Part shown: in pieces, positions 11,043 to 19,833 of the stretch
Layout of the letters: each line of letters begins with the position of its first letter
Position numbering within the stretch: the stretch's first letter is position 1
Assembly: GCA_026225055.1 (NCBI GenBank)
Contig: JAMFSA010000095.1
Location: 82,402-146,401, forward strand
Source of the DNA: Mucilaginibacter xinganensis
GTDB taxonomy: Bacteria > Bacteroidota > Bacteroidia > Sphingobacteriales > Sphingobacteriaceae
Length of the DNA: 64,000 nucleotides
Direction: 5' to 3'
Position numbers and translations under genes: made by a program
The notes under the pieces: generated by a model
What the model saw: the letters and a program-made list of their open reading frames with translations, nothing else
The model's database searches: none
Told to the model about the DNA's origin: nothing

Positions 11043-12821
11043 TTACTTACGGACAATATAATTTTCAATTATCAGAACATCTATACCCGTATTTATAAAG
11101 CATTTAATCGCATCTTCCGGCGTGCATACAATGGGCTCGTCCATACGGTTAAACGAAGTATTGATCACCATGGGGCACCCGGTTAGATTATAAAAGGCAT
11201 TGATCAAATCATAAAAATCAGGGTGCTGTTCCCGGTTCACTGTTTGTAACCTTGCTGAATAATCAACATGTGTAACCGCCGGTATGGTTGATCTTATTTG
11301 CTTGAATTTTTCAAAACCCTCTGCCTCATCAGTAGGTTGATCTAATCGTTTTCCCTGCTTTACTTCGGCAACTAAAAGCATATACGGACTTGGCGTATCA
11401 AGATCAAAAAATTCAGCGGTATATTCTTCCAAAACAGCAGGGGCGAAGGGCCTGAACGACTCCCTGAACTTAATTTTCATATTCAACACTGACTGCATCT
11501 CAGGATTGCGTGGATCCGCGATTATACTGCGTGCGCCTAAAGCTCGCGGGCCAAATTCCATCCTGCCCTTAAAATAACCTATTACTTTTGCAGCTGCTAA
11601 TGCTTTGGCAATTTCCTGATTTAATTCATCTGTAGGCAATTCTTCAAATGCCAGTCCATGCTGTTCCATAGCGTCTATTATTTGAGCTGAATTATAAGCC
11701 GGGCCCAAAAGAGCGTTGTGCATCTGGTCGGTTTTGTTATCAGCTATACGTTCGTTATTGAGGTATTCATAATGCACGGCAAGGGCTGCGCCAAATGCTC
11801 CGCCAGCATCACCTGCTGCCGGCTGTATCCATATGTTTTTAAAGCCGGATTGCTTTAATATTTTGCCATTAGCTACACAATTTAATGCGACACCACCTGC
11901 AAGGCACAAATTATCTATTTGATGTTGCTGATATAAGCTTATGGTTGTCCGCAGCATTACCTGTTCGGTAACTTGCTGTACAGAGCTTGCCATATCCATG
12001 TGAAAGGCTGAAATATCACCTCCCGGCTTGCGCGGCGGATTTTTAAAAAGCTGGTTAAAGCGATTGCCCGTCATAGTTAAACCGGTTCCATAATTAAAAT
12101 AATCCATGTTCAGCCGAAACGAACCATCTGCTTTAACATCTATCAATTCTTTAAATATCAGGTCGGCGTAAACGGGTTTGCCATAGGGGGCAAGGCCCAT
12201 CACCTTATACTCATCGCAATTAACCTTAAAACCAAGATAATATGTAAATGCCGAATACAGTAAACCCAGCGAATGCGGAAAGTTAATATGGCTGATCTTT
12301 TTGACTGTATTTTGCTTACCTATACTTACCGAGGCCGTTTCCCACTCCCCAACACCATCAACGGTTAAGACTACAGCCTCATTAAATGGCGATGGATAGA
12401 ATGCCGAAGCCGCATGGGACTGGTGATGTGTTGTAAAAAGAAGATTGGTACCGTTATATTCCCAACTGCCGTCAATGAGTTTTAGACTTTTGATAAGCAT
12501 CCGCTTAAAAAAGAGCTTCTCCTTTAACCATATGGGCATTGCCTTTAAAAAAGAGTTGATGCCTTTAGGCGCAAAGGCCATATGGCTTTCAAGCAGCCGC
12601 TCAAACTTTAAAAAAGGCTTTTCGTAGTAAGCTATATGATCGACCTGATTTAGTGTGATACCAGCATATTCAAGGCAATATTTAATGCTGTTGGCAGGGA
12701 AAGCCGCATCATTTTTTATTCGGGTAAGACGCTCTTCCTGTACTGCCGCCAATATTTCACCATCCTTAAGCAAACAGGCCGCGCTGTCGTGATAATAGGC
12801 GGATATACCCAAAATGTACAT
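11043..12821 (-). CDS. Carbamoyltransferase (NodU/CmcH/SxtI type)
   Basis: A 592-residue O-carbamoyltransferase that would transfer the carbamoyl group of carbamoyl phosphate to a hydroxyl on a small molecule or sugar. The N-terminal Kae1-like domain begins MYILGISAYYHDSAACLL with EERLTR, and has the metal-binding HHQSHAASAF and GGVALNCVANG motifs. The C-terminal YrdC-like domain has EFGPRALGARSIIADPR. Length and motifs match NodU/CmcH. It is third in a minus-strand operon after an SxtJ-like gene and a 49-residue DUF5989 gene (7-base gap). The acceptor is unknown: no glycosyltransferase, polyketide or capsule gene lies beside it. Confidence 0.93.
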   Translation of the reverse strand: MYILGISAYYHDSAACLLKDGEILAAVQEERLTRIKNDAAFPANSIKYCLEYAGITLNQVDHIAYYEKPFLKFERLLESHMAFAPKGINSFLKAMPIWLKEKLFFKRMLIKSLKLIDGSWEYNGTNLLFTTHHQSHAASAFYPSPFNEAVVLTVDGVGEWETASVSIGKQNTVKKISHINFPHSLGLLYSAFTYYLGFKVNCDEYKVMGLAPYGKPVYADLIFKELIDVKADGSFRLNMDYFNYGTGLTMTGNRFNQLFKNPPRKPGGDISAFHMDMASSVQQVTEQVMLRTTISLYQQHQIDNLCLAGGVALNCVANGKILKQSGFKNIWIQPAAGDAGGAFGAALAVHYEYLNNERIADNKTDQMHNALLGPAYNSAQIIDAMEQHGLAFEELPTDELNQEIAKALAAAKVIGYFKGRMEFGPRALGARSIIADPRNPEMQSVLNMKIKFRESFRPFAPAVLEEYTAEFFDLDTPSPYMLLVAEVKQGKRLDQPTDEAEGFEKFKQIRSTIPAVTHVDYSARLQTVNREQHPDFYDLINAFYNLTGCPMVINTSFNRMDEPIVCTPEDAIKCFINTGIDVLIIENYIVRK

Positions 12822-12828
12822 ATGCCCT

Positions 12829-12978
12829 TTAAAAAAGGGAATAGATAAAAGGCGCCAACGCAGAACCCTGTGCCACTACTAAAAATACCGCTAGTAATAT
12901 CAATATCATGCATAAGGGCCAAAGCCAGTAACGTTTGCGCTGTTTCAGAAATTGGAAAAATTCTGCCAGTAGGTCCAT
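12829..12978 (-). CDS. DUF5989 (SxtK-like) small membrane protein
   Basis: A 49-residue protein easily missed because of its size. It starts at ATG 12978 and stops with TAA at 12829. It begins MDLLAEFFQFLKQRKRYW, runs through a single hydrophobic helix and ends QGSALAPFIYSLF. That layout (FxxFLKxRKxxW, one helix, QGSALAPFIY ending) is the hallmark of the DUF5989 family, which is encoded beside SxtJ and carbamoyltransferase genes. Gaps are 9 bases to the SxtJ-like gene upstream and 7 bases to the carbamoyltransferase downstream, so it is almost certainly translated in the same operon. I recall a similar small protein (SxtK) next to sxtI and sxtJ in saxitoxin clusters. Function unknown; a membrane tether for the enzyme is a guess. 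Confidence 0.88.
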   Translation of the reverse strand: MDLLAEFFQFLKQRKRYWLWPLCMILILLAVFLVVAQGSALAPFIYSLF

Positions 12979-12987
12979 GCTTATAGT

Positions 12988-13377
12988 TTAAAATTGATTT
13001 TCCATTTTGCTTTCCTCAGTGACTGGGCTTATTTCCCAATAACTGATTTGGCTGTTTGATCTTTTTAGCTTTAATATATCCTTACCCAACAAGCGCATTA
13101 TCAGGCCCAGCGGGGTTAGTATCACACCGTAAAATAAACTTAATAATATATAAGTATTTATGATGCCCAGCACATGGCCAAGCTTGTCCCAACATAAGCG
13201 TAAAGGAGTGAGCCAGTAAGGTATCAACAAGGTAATTGCCAATAACATTACGGCTATTATGCCGATTACGTTATCCTGTTTATGTTTTAATAGTAAATGA
13301 TAAGCCGTAATAACCAGCAAAGCGATGGATACGGTGTACCCAAACTTTCTATTAAGTTTTATGGCTTCTTTATGCAT
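12988..13377 (-). CDS. SxtJ-like integral membrane protein
   Basis: 129 residues with about three to four hydrophobic segments: FGYTVSIALLVITAYHLLL, VIGIIAVMLLAITLLIPYWL and a longer one covering GIINTYILLSLFYGVILTPLGLIMRLLG. This fits the SxtJ family found beside carbamoyltransferases. It is first in the three-gene minus-strand operon (SxtJ, DUF5989, carbamoyltransferase). Function is unknown; co-occurrence with the enzyme suggests a membrane scaffold or carrier. The start ATG 13377 gives a short cytoplasmic lead (MHKEAIKLNRKFGY) before the first helix. Confidence 0.8.
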   Translation of the reverse strand: MHKEAIKLNRKFGYTVSIALLVITAYHLLLKHKQDNVIGIIAVMLLAITLLIPYWLTPLRLCWDKLGHVLGIINTYILLSLFYGVILTPLGLIMRLLGKDILKLKRSNSQISYWEISPVTEESKMENQF

Positions 13378-13451
13378 TATAATCCAGGCTATTGGTGTGT
13401 CAACAAAAACCTAAATTAATAAAAATTAAGAAGGATTATAAAAATAAGTGT

Positions 13452-14729
13452 TTATTTAACAATATTAATCCATGGTTTATTGTCCACAGTTTTTAAACCG
13501 CTTGAATCGGGTACATCTATTGATCCTTTAATCTCTCCGGTTGTGGTATCTGCGGTCCATGATTCTGAAAAGAGTTTTCCGTTCACATCATAATAATCGA
13601 TCTCCAATTGTTCGTTTTTTAATGATGCGACGCAATACCCGTTATAACCTAAAGGATAATCATTAGTGCCCGGCTGTGGCCTTGTATCAACCATTACCAA
13701 TTTTGAATTACCATGACTGTTACTATTACGCTCAAAGGTATTCAGCTCTATGGGCATCCCGCCATGGCCTATACATCTTCCATACGCAGTAATGCCATCG
13801 TTTACCTGTACCTTTTCATATACGGAGAATTTATGTTCATGTCCCCAAATCCATAGCACAGGGCGGGTTTTACCAATGAGTTGGGCTAATTGTGTTGCCG
13901 GTACCAGGTATTCGCCTTCATCTTTAAAGGCAGTAACATATTGCTGATGTGTGAGGATGAGCAATCCCCGTTTGTCATTAGCATCATTAAGTTTCACATC
14001 ATCATAAAGCCATTGGATCAATTTTTTATCGAAATGAGAATCCGGCCCACATCCCGGCAGGAGCTCTATGATCGGAATTTTACCTATTGAATAATAGCCG
14101 GTATCTAAACCCAATATCCGCCAATGTTCATTCTCGAGACAGAAAAAGCCCGCTTTCTGGCCTGCATAATTACCGGTTTCATCTTTTAAACCTAAAGTGG
14201 GCAGTAGTCTTTTGAAAAAGGCAATCCCACGGGCATACATTTCATGGTTACCTAAAAGCGCGAAGCTACCCTTGCTACCTCTTATCCATGGTGAGCCGGG
14301 TTTGGTGAAATTTTGTTCGATCTCGTGAGGTGCGCCTACATAATAGGTATCACCCAAATGAATGGTATAGTCGGGGTTATGCTCCTCCATTTTGTTTGCT
14401 ACCTCAAATGATTCAGTAGTATCTGTACCCCAGTCAGCTGCAATAGCGATGGTTACCGTATCCGTATCTGTGGGTTTGATATTGTAAATGCCTTTATCCG
14501 TGCCTGTATAAGTTGGGTATGGATAATTGCGCCCCAACCTGCTCGAAAAATAATAATAAAACCAGGTCCAAAGCCTTTTGGAAAGGAAATCGCCGATCTT
14601 ATTAGCAGGTGTTTCATATTTTGATTTTTTAGTTTCGGTACGCAGGTGGTTCAACAGCGGACTATGCGTCATATCGAAATAATCATCCTGCGTTCGGTTG
14701 GGCTGTTTGTTTATATCTTGCTGGTCCAT
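13452..14729 (-). CDS. Metallophosphoesterase (calcineurin-like)
   Basis: 425 residues with the ordered metal-binding motifs of the calcineurin-like phosphoesterase fold: IAADWGTD in the first position, HLGDTYYVG (GD motif), LLGNHEMY (GNH motif), LTHQQY, and WIWGHEHKF (GHxH motif). There is no signal peptide, so it is probably cytosolic. The substrate is unknown. It is the last gene of a tightly packed minus-strand run; 12 bases separate it from the GMC oxidoreductase stop upstream. Such an arrangement suggests it acts on a phosphorylated lipid or cofactor of the same pathway, which is inference. Confidence 0.88.
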   Translation of the reverse strand: MDQQDINKQPNRTQDDYFDMTHSPLLNHLRTETKKSKYETPANKIGDFLSKRLWTWFYYYFSSRLGRNYPYPTYTGTDKGIYNIKPTDTDTVTIAIAADWGTDTTESFEVANKMEEHNPDYTIHLGDTYYVGAPHEIEQNFTKPGSPWIRGSKGSFALLGNHEMYARGIAFFKRLLPTLGLKDETGNYAGQKAGFFCLENEHWRILGLDTGYYSIGKIPIIELLPGCGPDSHFDKKLIQWLYDDVKLNDANDKRGLLILTHQQYVTAFKDEGEYLVPATQLAQLIGKTRPVLWIWGHEHKFSVYEKVQVNDGITAYGRCIGHGGMPIELNTFERNSNSHGNSKLVMVDTRPQPGTNDYPLGYNGYCVASLKNEQLEIDYYDVNGKLFSESWTADTTTGEIKGSIDVPDSSGLKTVDNKPWINIVK

Positions 14730-14741
14730 TAATAGTTACGA

Positions 14742-17075
14742 TTAAAAGAATTTCTTAAAATAAGTATCGATAAGTTCCTCGCTAAAGAACTTGGAGAACG
14801 GCTCCATTGCCTTTATGGTTTCCATCATGCTGCTGGTATTCACTGTTTTCATGGTTGTCATTTGTGTGGCGAAATCCTGTGCTGCTATTTTTAAAATGCC
14901 CATTCCCAGTACATTGTTTTTGGTCGCATCTTCATAAATGGTTGTATAAAGTACCGTGGTATCATTCCACAGGTCAAATGGTGAATTGCCATCAACCTTT
15001 TTATACCCGTAGAAATAGAATTGTTTACCATCATGGGTATTAAGCGTCATGTTATATTTCATTTTCAGGTGATCGGGATTGTCGGCATCTTTTACAAAAA
15101 GATTAAACAGGCCATCGCTTACGGTTAAGGGCTTATCTGATAAAGCCGGGGCAACCACCGTTCCGCTCATATAACCTTTATGTTCAGGATCAGCAACAAA
15201 AATGTCCATGTCTTCGGTTTGAATAGTCAGCGTGAACAGGATAGGGGAGCAATGTTGTTCGCCTGCTGCATAACCGGCTTCAAAGTCCTCTTTTTCGCCC
15301 ATGCTGAAATAACCTTTCATGGTTTCTGTAAACTGAACGGCGGGTGCAGGAGTAGTTAAATTGGAAACCACCGGAGGGAAATCATACGTTGTTTCAAGTC
15401 CCATATTTTTTATAATGATGTTACAGGCGCGTTCGGCAACTGCTGAGATGGTGAACAACGGATTGGTTCCTAATGGCAGCGGAACTATAGAGCCGTCCAG
15501 CACATATAAACCGGGATATGTGACCTGCCCGTCAGTGCCCGAGAATACATTGCCGATATCATTAGTTACGCCCAACGTAGCGTCCTCGCCCATGCTACAG
15601 CCGCCGAGGGGGTGTACAGTAACTAACTCATAATCTAATGTCTTTTCCCAAACCAGGTCTTTTATAAAAACGCCTCCTAAAGCAGCGGTGGCATCGGTCA
15701 TGGCTTGGTTTGCTTTTTGAAAAATAGCCTCTTTGCCAACGCCGGACCAATTAATAGAAAAATATCCATTATTTAAACTCATTACGCCGCTGCCATCATC
15801 ATGCGTCATAATTAAATAGGTTTGCGTATGGCTGGTAGCACCGTGATATGGCCCGCTGATCAAGCTTTTAGCTTCTTCACCGCAATCCCGTAACCAGTTG
15901 GAGAAGGTGCCGTTGGTGTTATGACCAATGGTCGCCGATAACGACATCAATGCCAGATTAAGTGCGGAAACAATAGGGGCAGGCACGCTTCCTTCTTCAA
16001 AAGTAAACCCATCATCCAGCACAGGCTGATTACGCATATCAATTACACTGGTAATGCAGGGGCCAACGGGTTCGTATTTGTCGTCGTTCCACAGTGTACC
16101 TAATCCCATGCCATTAATGGGTTCTTCACAGTTATAGGCGAAGCCTAAAACATCCCCATTGCCAGTAAAATGATCGCCCAGTTTTGATGAAACTGATAAG
16201 CCATTTTGTTGTGATCGTAACAAAATCTCTGTACTGCCCAGCGCGCCTCCGGCAATTATTACATTGGCTGATCGTACAAACATTAACGGCGCCTTAAATT
16301 TATCCCTGTCGTTACCAAAAACATCAAAATAGGTTATCCACTTATCGTCCGACTGCTCCACATGATCGACATTAATATTGCAGAATATCTCGGCCCCGTT
16401 GTTTACCGCATCGGGTAAGTAATTCATAATTAGGGTATTCTTGGCAAAGTGATTGCAGCCCGTAACGCAATCACCACAATTAACGCATTGATTTTGTTGA
16501 ACCCCAACATGATTAATGCCTGTTTTAAATGATACATTGATATCCGTATAATAAAAAGGCTGGTTCATTTTCTCGGCAGAAAGTTGCATGGCTTTTGTTT
16601 TAGCCAGTTCAGGGTAACCGGGAGTGTTTGCCGGGTATTTTGCCGGTTTAAGCATATCCCAGGCTTTATCATAGCCATCCTGCAGGCTCGCTATATCATT
16701 TCTTATAGCCGATGGCCATCTATCATCCAGAAATACGCGGTCCTCGGGTTTTATAGCAACGCCCGCATTAACCTGTGATGTGCCACCTAAGCCGCAACCT
16801 TTAAAAACGGAAATTCCTTGCCCCACATGGATATCATACAGCCCATTTTTATCAGCTTTACTAATGTCAGTGTTCAATTGCATTTCGGCTTCGGCTTCCA
16901 TTAAGGTAACCGGGTATTCACCGGGTTGAAATTCCTTACCTTTTTCAAGTAGGCAAACCTTTAGTCCTGCGCGTGAAAAACGACTGGCCGCAATGCTTCC
17001 GCCATAGCCGCTGCCTATAATTACTACATCATAAAAGGGTTTAAGATCAGTGATGGATTTTGATAATTTTCTCAT
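14742..17075 (-). CDS. GMC family oxidoreductase (cholesterol-oxidase-like) with a CX2CX2CX3C motif
   Basis: A 777-residue FAD-dependent GMC oxidoreductase. The dinucleotide-binding motif IGSGYGGS starts at residue 20, followed by the acidic residue in LLEKGKEF. The C-terminal GMC signature VHPLGGCSMG and a following PLYVLDGS-like stretch (GLYVLDGSIVPLPLGTNP) are present. In the substrate region Cys197, 200, 203 and 207 form CVNCGDCVTGC, a ferredoxin-like iron-sulfur pattern, then KNTLIMNYL. These features place it with cholesterol-oxidase-like GMC enzymes rather than choline or glucose oxidases. About 200 extra residues at the C-terminus form a separate beta-rich domain. It lies between patatin (14-base gap) and phosphoesterase genes. 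The substrate is probably a sterol-like or other lipid alcohol, an inference. Confidence 0.85.
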   Translation of the reverse strand: MRKLSKSITDLKPFYDVVIIGSGYGGSIAASRFSRAGLKVCLLEKGKEFQPGEYPVTLMEAEAEMQLNTDISKADKNGLYDIHVGQGISVFKGCGLGGTSQVNAGVAIKPEDRVFLDDRWPSAIRNDIASLQDGYDKAWDMLKPAKYPANTPGYPELAKTKAMQLSAEKMNQPFYYTDINVSFKTGINHVGVQQNQCVNCGDCVTGCNHFAKNTLIMNYLPDAVNNGAEIFCNINVDHVEQSDDKWITYFDVFGNDRDKFKAPLMFVRSANVIIAGGALGSTEILLRSQQNGLSVSSKLGDHFTGNGDVLGFAYNCEEPINGMGLGTLWNDDKYEPVGPCITSVIDMRNQPVLDDGFTFEEGSVPAPIVSALNLALMSLSATIGHNTNGTFSNWLRDCGEEAKSLISGPYHGATSHTQTYLIMTHDDGSGVMSLNNGYFSINWSGVGKEAIFQKANQAMTDATAALGGVFIKDLVWEKTLDYELVTVHPLGGCSMGEDATLGVTNDIGNVFSGTDGQVTYPGLYVLDGSIVPLPLGTNPLFTISAVAERACNIIIKNMGLETTYDFPPVVSNLTTPAPAVQFTETMKGYFSMGEKEDFEAGYAAGEQHCSPILFTLTIQTEDMDIFVADPEHKGYMSGTVVAPALSDKPLTVSDGLFNLFVKDADNPDHLKMKYNMTLNTHDGKQFYFYGYKKVDGNSPFDLWNDTTVLYTTIYEDATKNNVLGMGILKIAAQDFATQMTTMKTVNTSSMMETIKAMEPFSKFFSEELIDTYFKKFF

Positions 17076-17089
17076 ATTAATTGTTTTTA

Positions 17090-18499
17090 TCAGGATAGTC
17101 CATTTAATAATTTCATTAATAATTTGTGTTTTAGCTTTATTTTTCCGTACCAGTTTGCCTGGGTGTTCACATTCAGGTAGTATGCATTTTTTATACGGTT
17201 TATTGCAGGTTGGCTCAACCGGGAGTCATCACCCGGCACTTCATTTGTGCCGATGCTTACAAGCGCTGTCTTGTTATCGATACCTATCAGCAGATCAATA
17301 ACCCCATGTAATTGCATGGTTATGTTTACCTGTTGGTTTATGCTGTCGCGATAAAATTCAAAGCTGGATGATAGTTTTCCTCCGTTATCAGCTCGGATAG
17401 TATTATTATAGCCGGAAATAAAATCACCCTGATCTATTGAAACAGATGAAAATTGCTGCAGGATATATTGATCGCCAATTTGCCGTATAAAAAATGATAG
17501 CTGTATAATAACCTCGCATACCTTGTTGCCAATAATTAGTTTACCCATAAACTGCTGCCTGAAATGCAGGCTCGCATCAACGGTAGTCATAGCTGTCGAT
17601 TTATATACCTCCTCGCTGCTATCGAATTTTTTATCAGTAGCTAAGTATTTTTTGGTATCAGCGTAGCCTATATTAATTAGCGTATCCGCATTTATCTTAT
17701 TGAACAGGAAATCAGGATCTAATGGCAGCGGATATTCAGGTTTAACAATATGCAGATCAATGGCTTTTAATCCTTTTTTTACTCTTTCTGCATTAATGTT
17801 CCTCAGCCATTCAATTTCATTATATACACCGCCATTCGAGCTGATTTCAATCATGTGTACATATTGATTAAAGGAGCCATCCAGGTATTTGCGGGTATTT
17901 CCTATAGCCCATATCAGCCATATTTCTTCAGCGCCTTTGCTTATCGCACCCAGCATATTGCAGTCTTTTATCCATACCGCGTCGGTATACCAGTTGTTGT
18001 TGATCTGTATGGCGGGCATAAGAATAGGGAGGGACATACCGGCAATCAAATGATCCTCCGTAACATCCTGCCCGGTAATAGATTCAATGGTTTTATTTGA
18101 AAAGTTACATAGGTTAAAAGTTGATTCCAGAATAGTATTCGCGTTTATTTTGCTTACATCGATACCCAGTGAAGGGAATATTTTTTTCCGGATGCCATCC
18201 GCGCTTCCTAATGAGGGCAGATCATTTGGATTACTGTAAGCCTTTAAGGGCATGGCGGTCATGAAACCTTTCAGATCCAGATTTCGCCACCTTACAGCAG
18301 TTTCTTTTGGGCTAATGCCCGATGCCAGCATAGCTGTGCCAAAAATACCCCCCGATGTGCCATCAACATGATTAAAATACAATCCAGCCTCTTCCAAAGC
18401 GATCAATACACCAGCATGGTAAGCCAACCGTACACCACCGCCCGCCAATATAAGAGAACGCTTAAGACTTGGGTTTGGTGATTGTATTTCCATTGGCAA
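17090..18499 (-). CDS. Patatin-like phospholipase
   Basis: 469 residues with a patatin domain in the N-terminal 230. The oxyanion loop is LAGGGVRLAYHAG, the nucleophile elbow is GTSGG (serine within GxSxG) and the catalytic aspartate fits YTDAVWIKD. The family hydrolyses acyl esters of phospholipids or other lipids. The C-terminal half (VDASLHFRQQFMGKL and on) looks beta-rich and is not recognised. No signal peptide is seen, so it is probably cytosolic or peripheral. It starts 33 bases after the small membrane protein gene and precedes the GMC oxidoreductase by 14 bases, within one apparent operon. Confidence 0.85.
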   Translation of the reverse strand: MPMEIQSPNPSLKRSLILAGGGVRLAYHAGVLIALEEAGLYFNHVDGTSGGIFGTAMLASGISPKETAVRWRNLDLKGFMTAMPLKAYSNPNDLPSLGSADGIRKKIFPSLGIDVSKINANTILESTFNLCNFSNKTIESITGQDVTEDHLIAGMSLPILMPAIQINNNWYTDAVWIKDCNMLGAISKGAEEIWLIWAIGNTRKYLDGSFNQYVHMIEISSNGGVYNEIEWLRNINAERVKKGLKAIDLHIVKPEYPLPLDPDFLFNKINADTLINIGYADTKKYLATDKKFDSSEEVYKSTAMTTVDASLHFRQQFMGKLIIGNKVCEVIIQLSFFIRQIGDQYILQQFSSVSIDQGDFISGYNNTIRADNGGKLSSSFEFYRDSINQQVNITMQLHGVIDLLIGIDNKTALVSIGTNEVPGDDSRLSQPAINRIKNAYYLNVNTQANWYGKIKLKHKLLMKLLNGLS

Positions 18500-18532
18500 T
18501 ATTTCTGTTAATTATTTGGCCGGATATAATGA

Positions 18533-18922
18533 TTAGCTATAAGTTTCATCGGTTTTGAGGCATTTATAATAATAGATAATGAACACGCCCGAAAAGAAAT
18601 CGGTTAATGCAATACCGATGCTCAAATGATTAAAAATGCCGTGCAGTATGCCTATGCTAACCGCTGCGGCCGATGCGAATTTTTGTAAACCTGCCCATAA
18701 CATCAACACACTATTATCAGCAGCGCTGTATATGCCGTTGATAATTAAACCGCCAAAACAAACCATATACATGCCGATAGTTGCAAAAAGCTGGACAGTG
18801 GCAGGCGTACTCCCGATACCCACATTTTTTAATGCAAAAGCTGTGAAAACTAAGGGTATCACCCCTGAAAAAGTTGTGATAAACCCGATAATGAGCACAA
18901 TTAGCCTGATATGTTTTTTCAT
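18533..18922 (-). CDS. Four-helix membrane protein of unknown function
   Basis: About 129 residues with four predicted membrane helices (LIVLIIGFITTFSGVIPLVF; VQLFATIGMYMVCFGGLIING; LMLWAGLQKFASAAAVSIGI; IGIALTDFFSGVFIIYYYK). I chose ATG 18922, giving MKKHIRLIV; the longer frame starting at 18988 would overlap the end of the upstream decarboxylase-like gene and add a polar stretch. With this start the gene begins 10 bases after that stop. Family not recognised; the charged ends and helix layout resemble small DoxX-like proteins, but this is weak. It is probably part of the same lipid-related operon. Confidence 0.7.
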   Translation of the reverse strand: MKKHIRLIVLIIGFITTFSGVIPLVFTAFALKNVGIGSTPATVQLFATIGMYMVCFGGLIINGIYSAADNSVLMLWAGLQKFASAAAVSIGILHGIFNHLSIGIALTDFFSGVFIIYYYKCLKTDETYS

Positions 18923-18932
18923 TGGAGTGGGT

Positions 18933-19823
18933 TTATATTTTAAATTGTTGGTAATCGGTAATACTTGGCGCCGGTAGCCAGTCTTCACCCAAGCCGAGGT
19001 TAATTACGCTTGCAAAGCCTTCGGGGGTCACCTTTTCGGGCTTGTCTTTATAGGTCATAAACCAACATTCAAAATGATCGTCCAATATCCCGTTGGCGTT
19101 AGGCATAAATGCGGTAAAAAGTGGTTTGCTTTCAATCTCCAGATCGCGCATATAGCCGGTACGTTTATGATCGCCAATGAATAAGCTGCCTTTAGCCTTT
19201 TTACCCAGGTTTATACCTGCTTTGGCCTTAAAATAAATATTGGATGCCATCAGCATGTTACGGAAATGACTGTAATTTACCGTGCCCACATTAAGCGGAA
19301 AATTGCTTTTAGCCGGTTTATCAATTTCTATCCTGAAAGCAAAATGCCCATCCAGTTCATATTGGGCTGATACTTTATCATCGGTGATAATAAAATCGAG
19401 ATTGGCTTTATGCTTGGGCATTCCCCAGATGCCTTTGCCGCCTTTAACTGATATTTCAGAACTCACGGGCAATTCAAGTATATACTGGCCGGTATGGTAA
19501 TAGTTCATGAATACGGCGGGCAACATCCTCGGTGCGGGTTTTGCTCCCCGGGTACAGGCTATGGCAATGCTATATTCAATATACTTGCCAATATTGGTGT
19601 GCAGGTAATTGATAACGGTAACCATAAATATGGCTTTGCCATTCAGGTATTTTACCGCATGCAGTTCGTTACCGGGCAGTAGTGCGTTAGCTTTATCATA
19701 ATCGCATAAAAAAGCTGCCATTAACGCCGGGGAGTTTTCGGTAGCTACCGGCATGGTGAACGGTACATTATCAACCAAAGCATAGCGCCCGGTATAATTT
19801 TTAATTCGTTGAGGTATGCCCAT
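18933..19823 (-). CDS. Acetoacetate decarboxylase family protein
   Basis: 296 residues of the acetoacetate decarboxylase (ADC) fold. The signs are GRYALVDNVPFTMPV at the start and the central SSEISVKGGKGIWGMPKHKANL stretch, where family members keep GxPK and the Schiff-base lysine region (K127, K130, K137 and K139 are candidates). The following DGHFAFRIEI matches the strand pattern after it. Many ADC-like proteins of this kind are not true decarboxylases, so the reaction is open. It lies 10 bases after the alpha/beta hydrolase gene. Together with the GMC oxidoreductase it suggests processing of a keto-acid or keto-lipid intermediate, which is inference. Confidence 0.8.
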   Translation of the reverse strand: MGIPQRIKNYTGRYALVDNVPFTMPVATENSPALMAAFLCDYDKANALLPGNELHAVKYLNGKAIFMVTVINYLHTNIGKYIEYSIAIACTRGAKPAPRMLPAVFMNYYHTGQYILELPVSSEISVKGGKGIWGMPKHKANLDFIITDDKVSAQYELDGHFAFRIEIDKPAKSNFPLNVGTVNYSHFRNMLMASNIYFKAKAGINLGKKAKGSLFIGDHKRTGYMRDLEIESKPLFTAFMPNANGILDDHFECWFMTYKDKPEKVTPEGFASVINLGLGEDWLPAPSITDYQQFKI

Positions 19824-19833
19824 AGTAATTGGT

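Noticed and set aside
12716..12922. 68-residue minus-strand frame (MALMHDIDITSG...)
   Set aside because: It overlaps the carbamoyltransferase start in another frame, while the true 49-residue DUF5989 gene occupies 12829-12978 in a different frame with clear family motifs.
13376..13403. TTGACA-16 bases-TATAAT on the minus strand ahead of the SxtJ-like gene, a textbook E. coli promoter
   Set aside because: The TATAAT overlaps the start codon at 13377, and Bacteroidota use a TTG/TAnnTTTG-type promoter instead, so this is likely chance.
17050..17301. Plus-strand 83-residue frame within the patatin gene
   Set aside because: It lies wholly opposite a well-supported patatin/GMC junction, and has no recognisable domain or start signal; a shadow frame.
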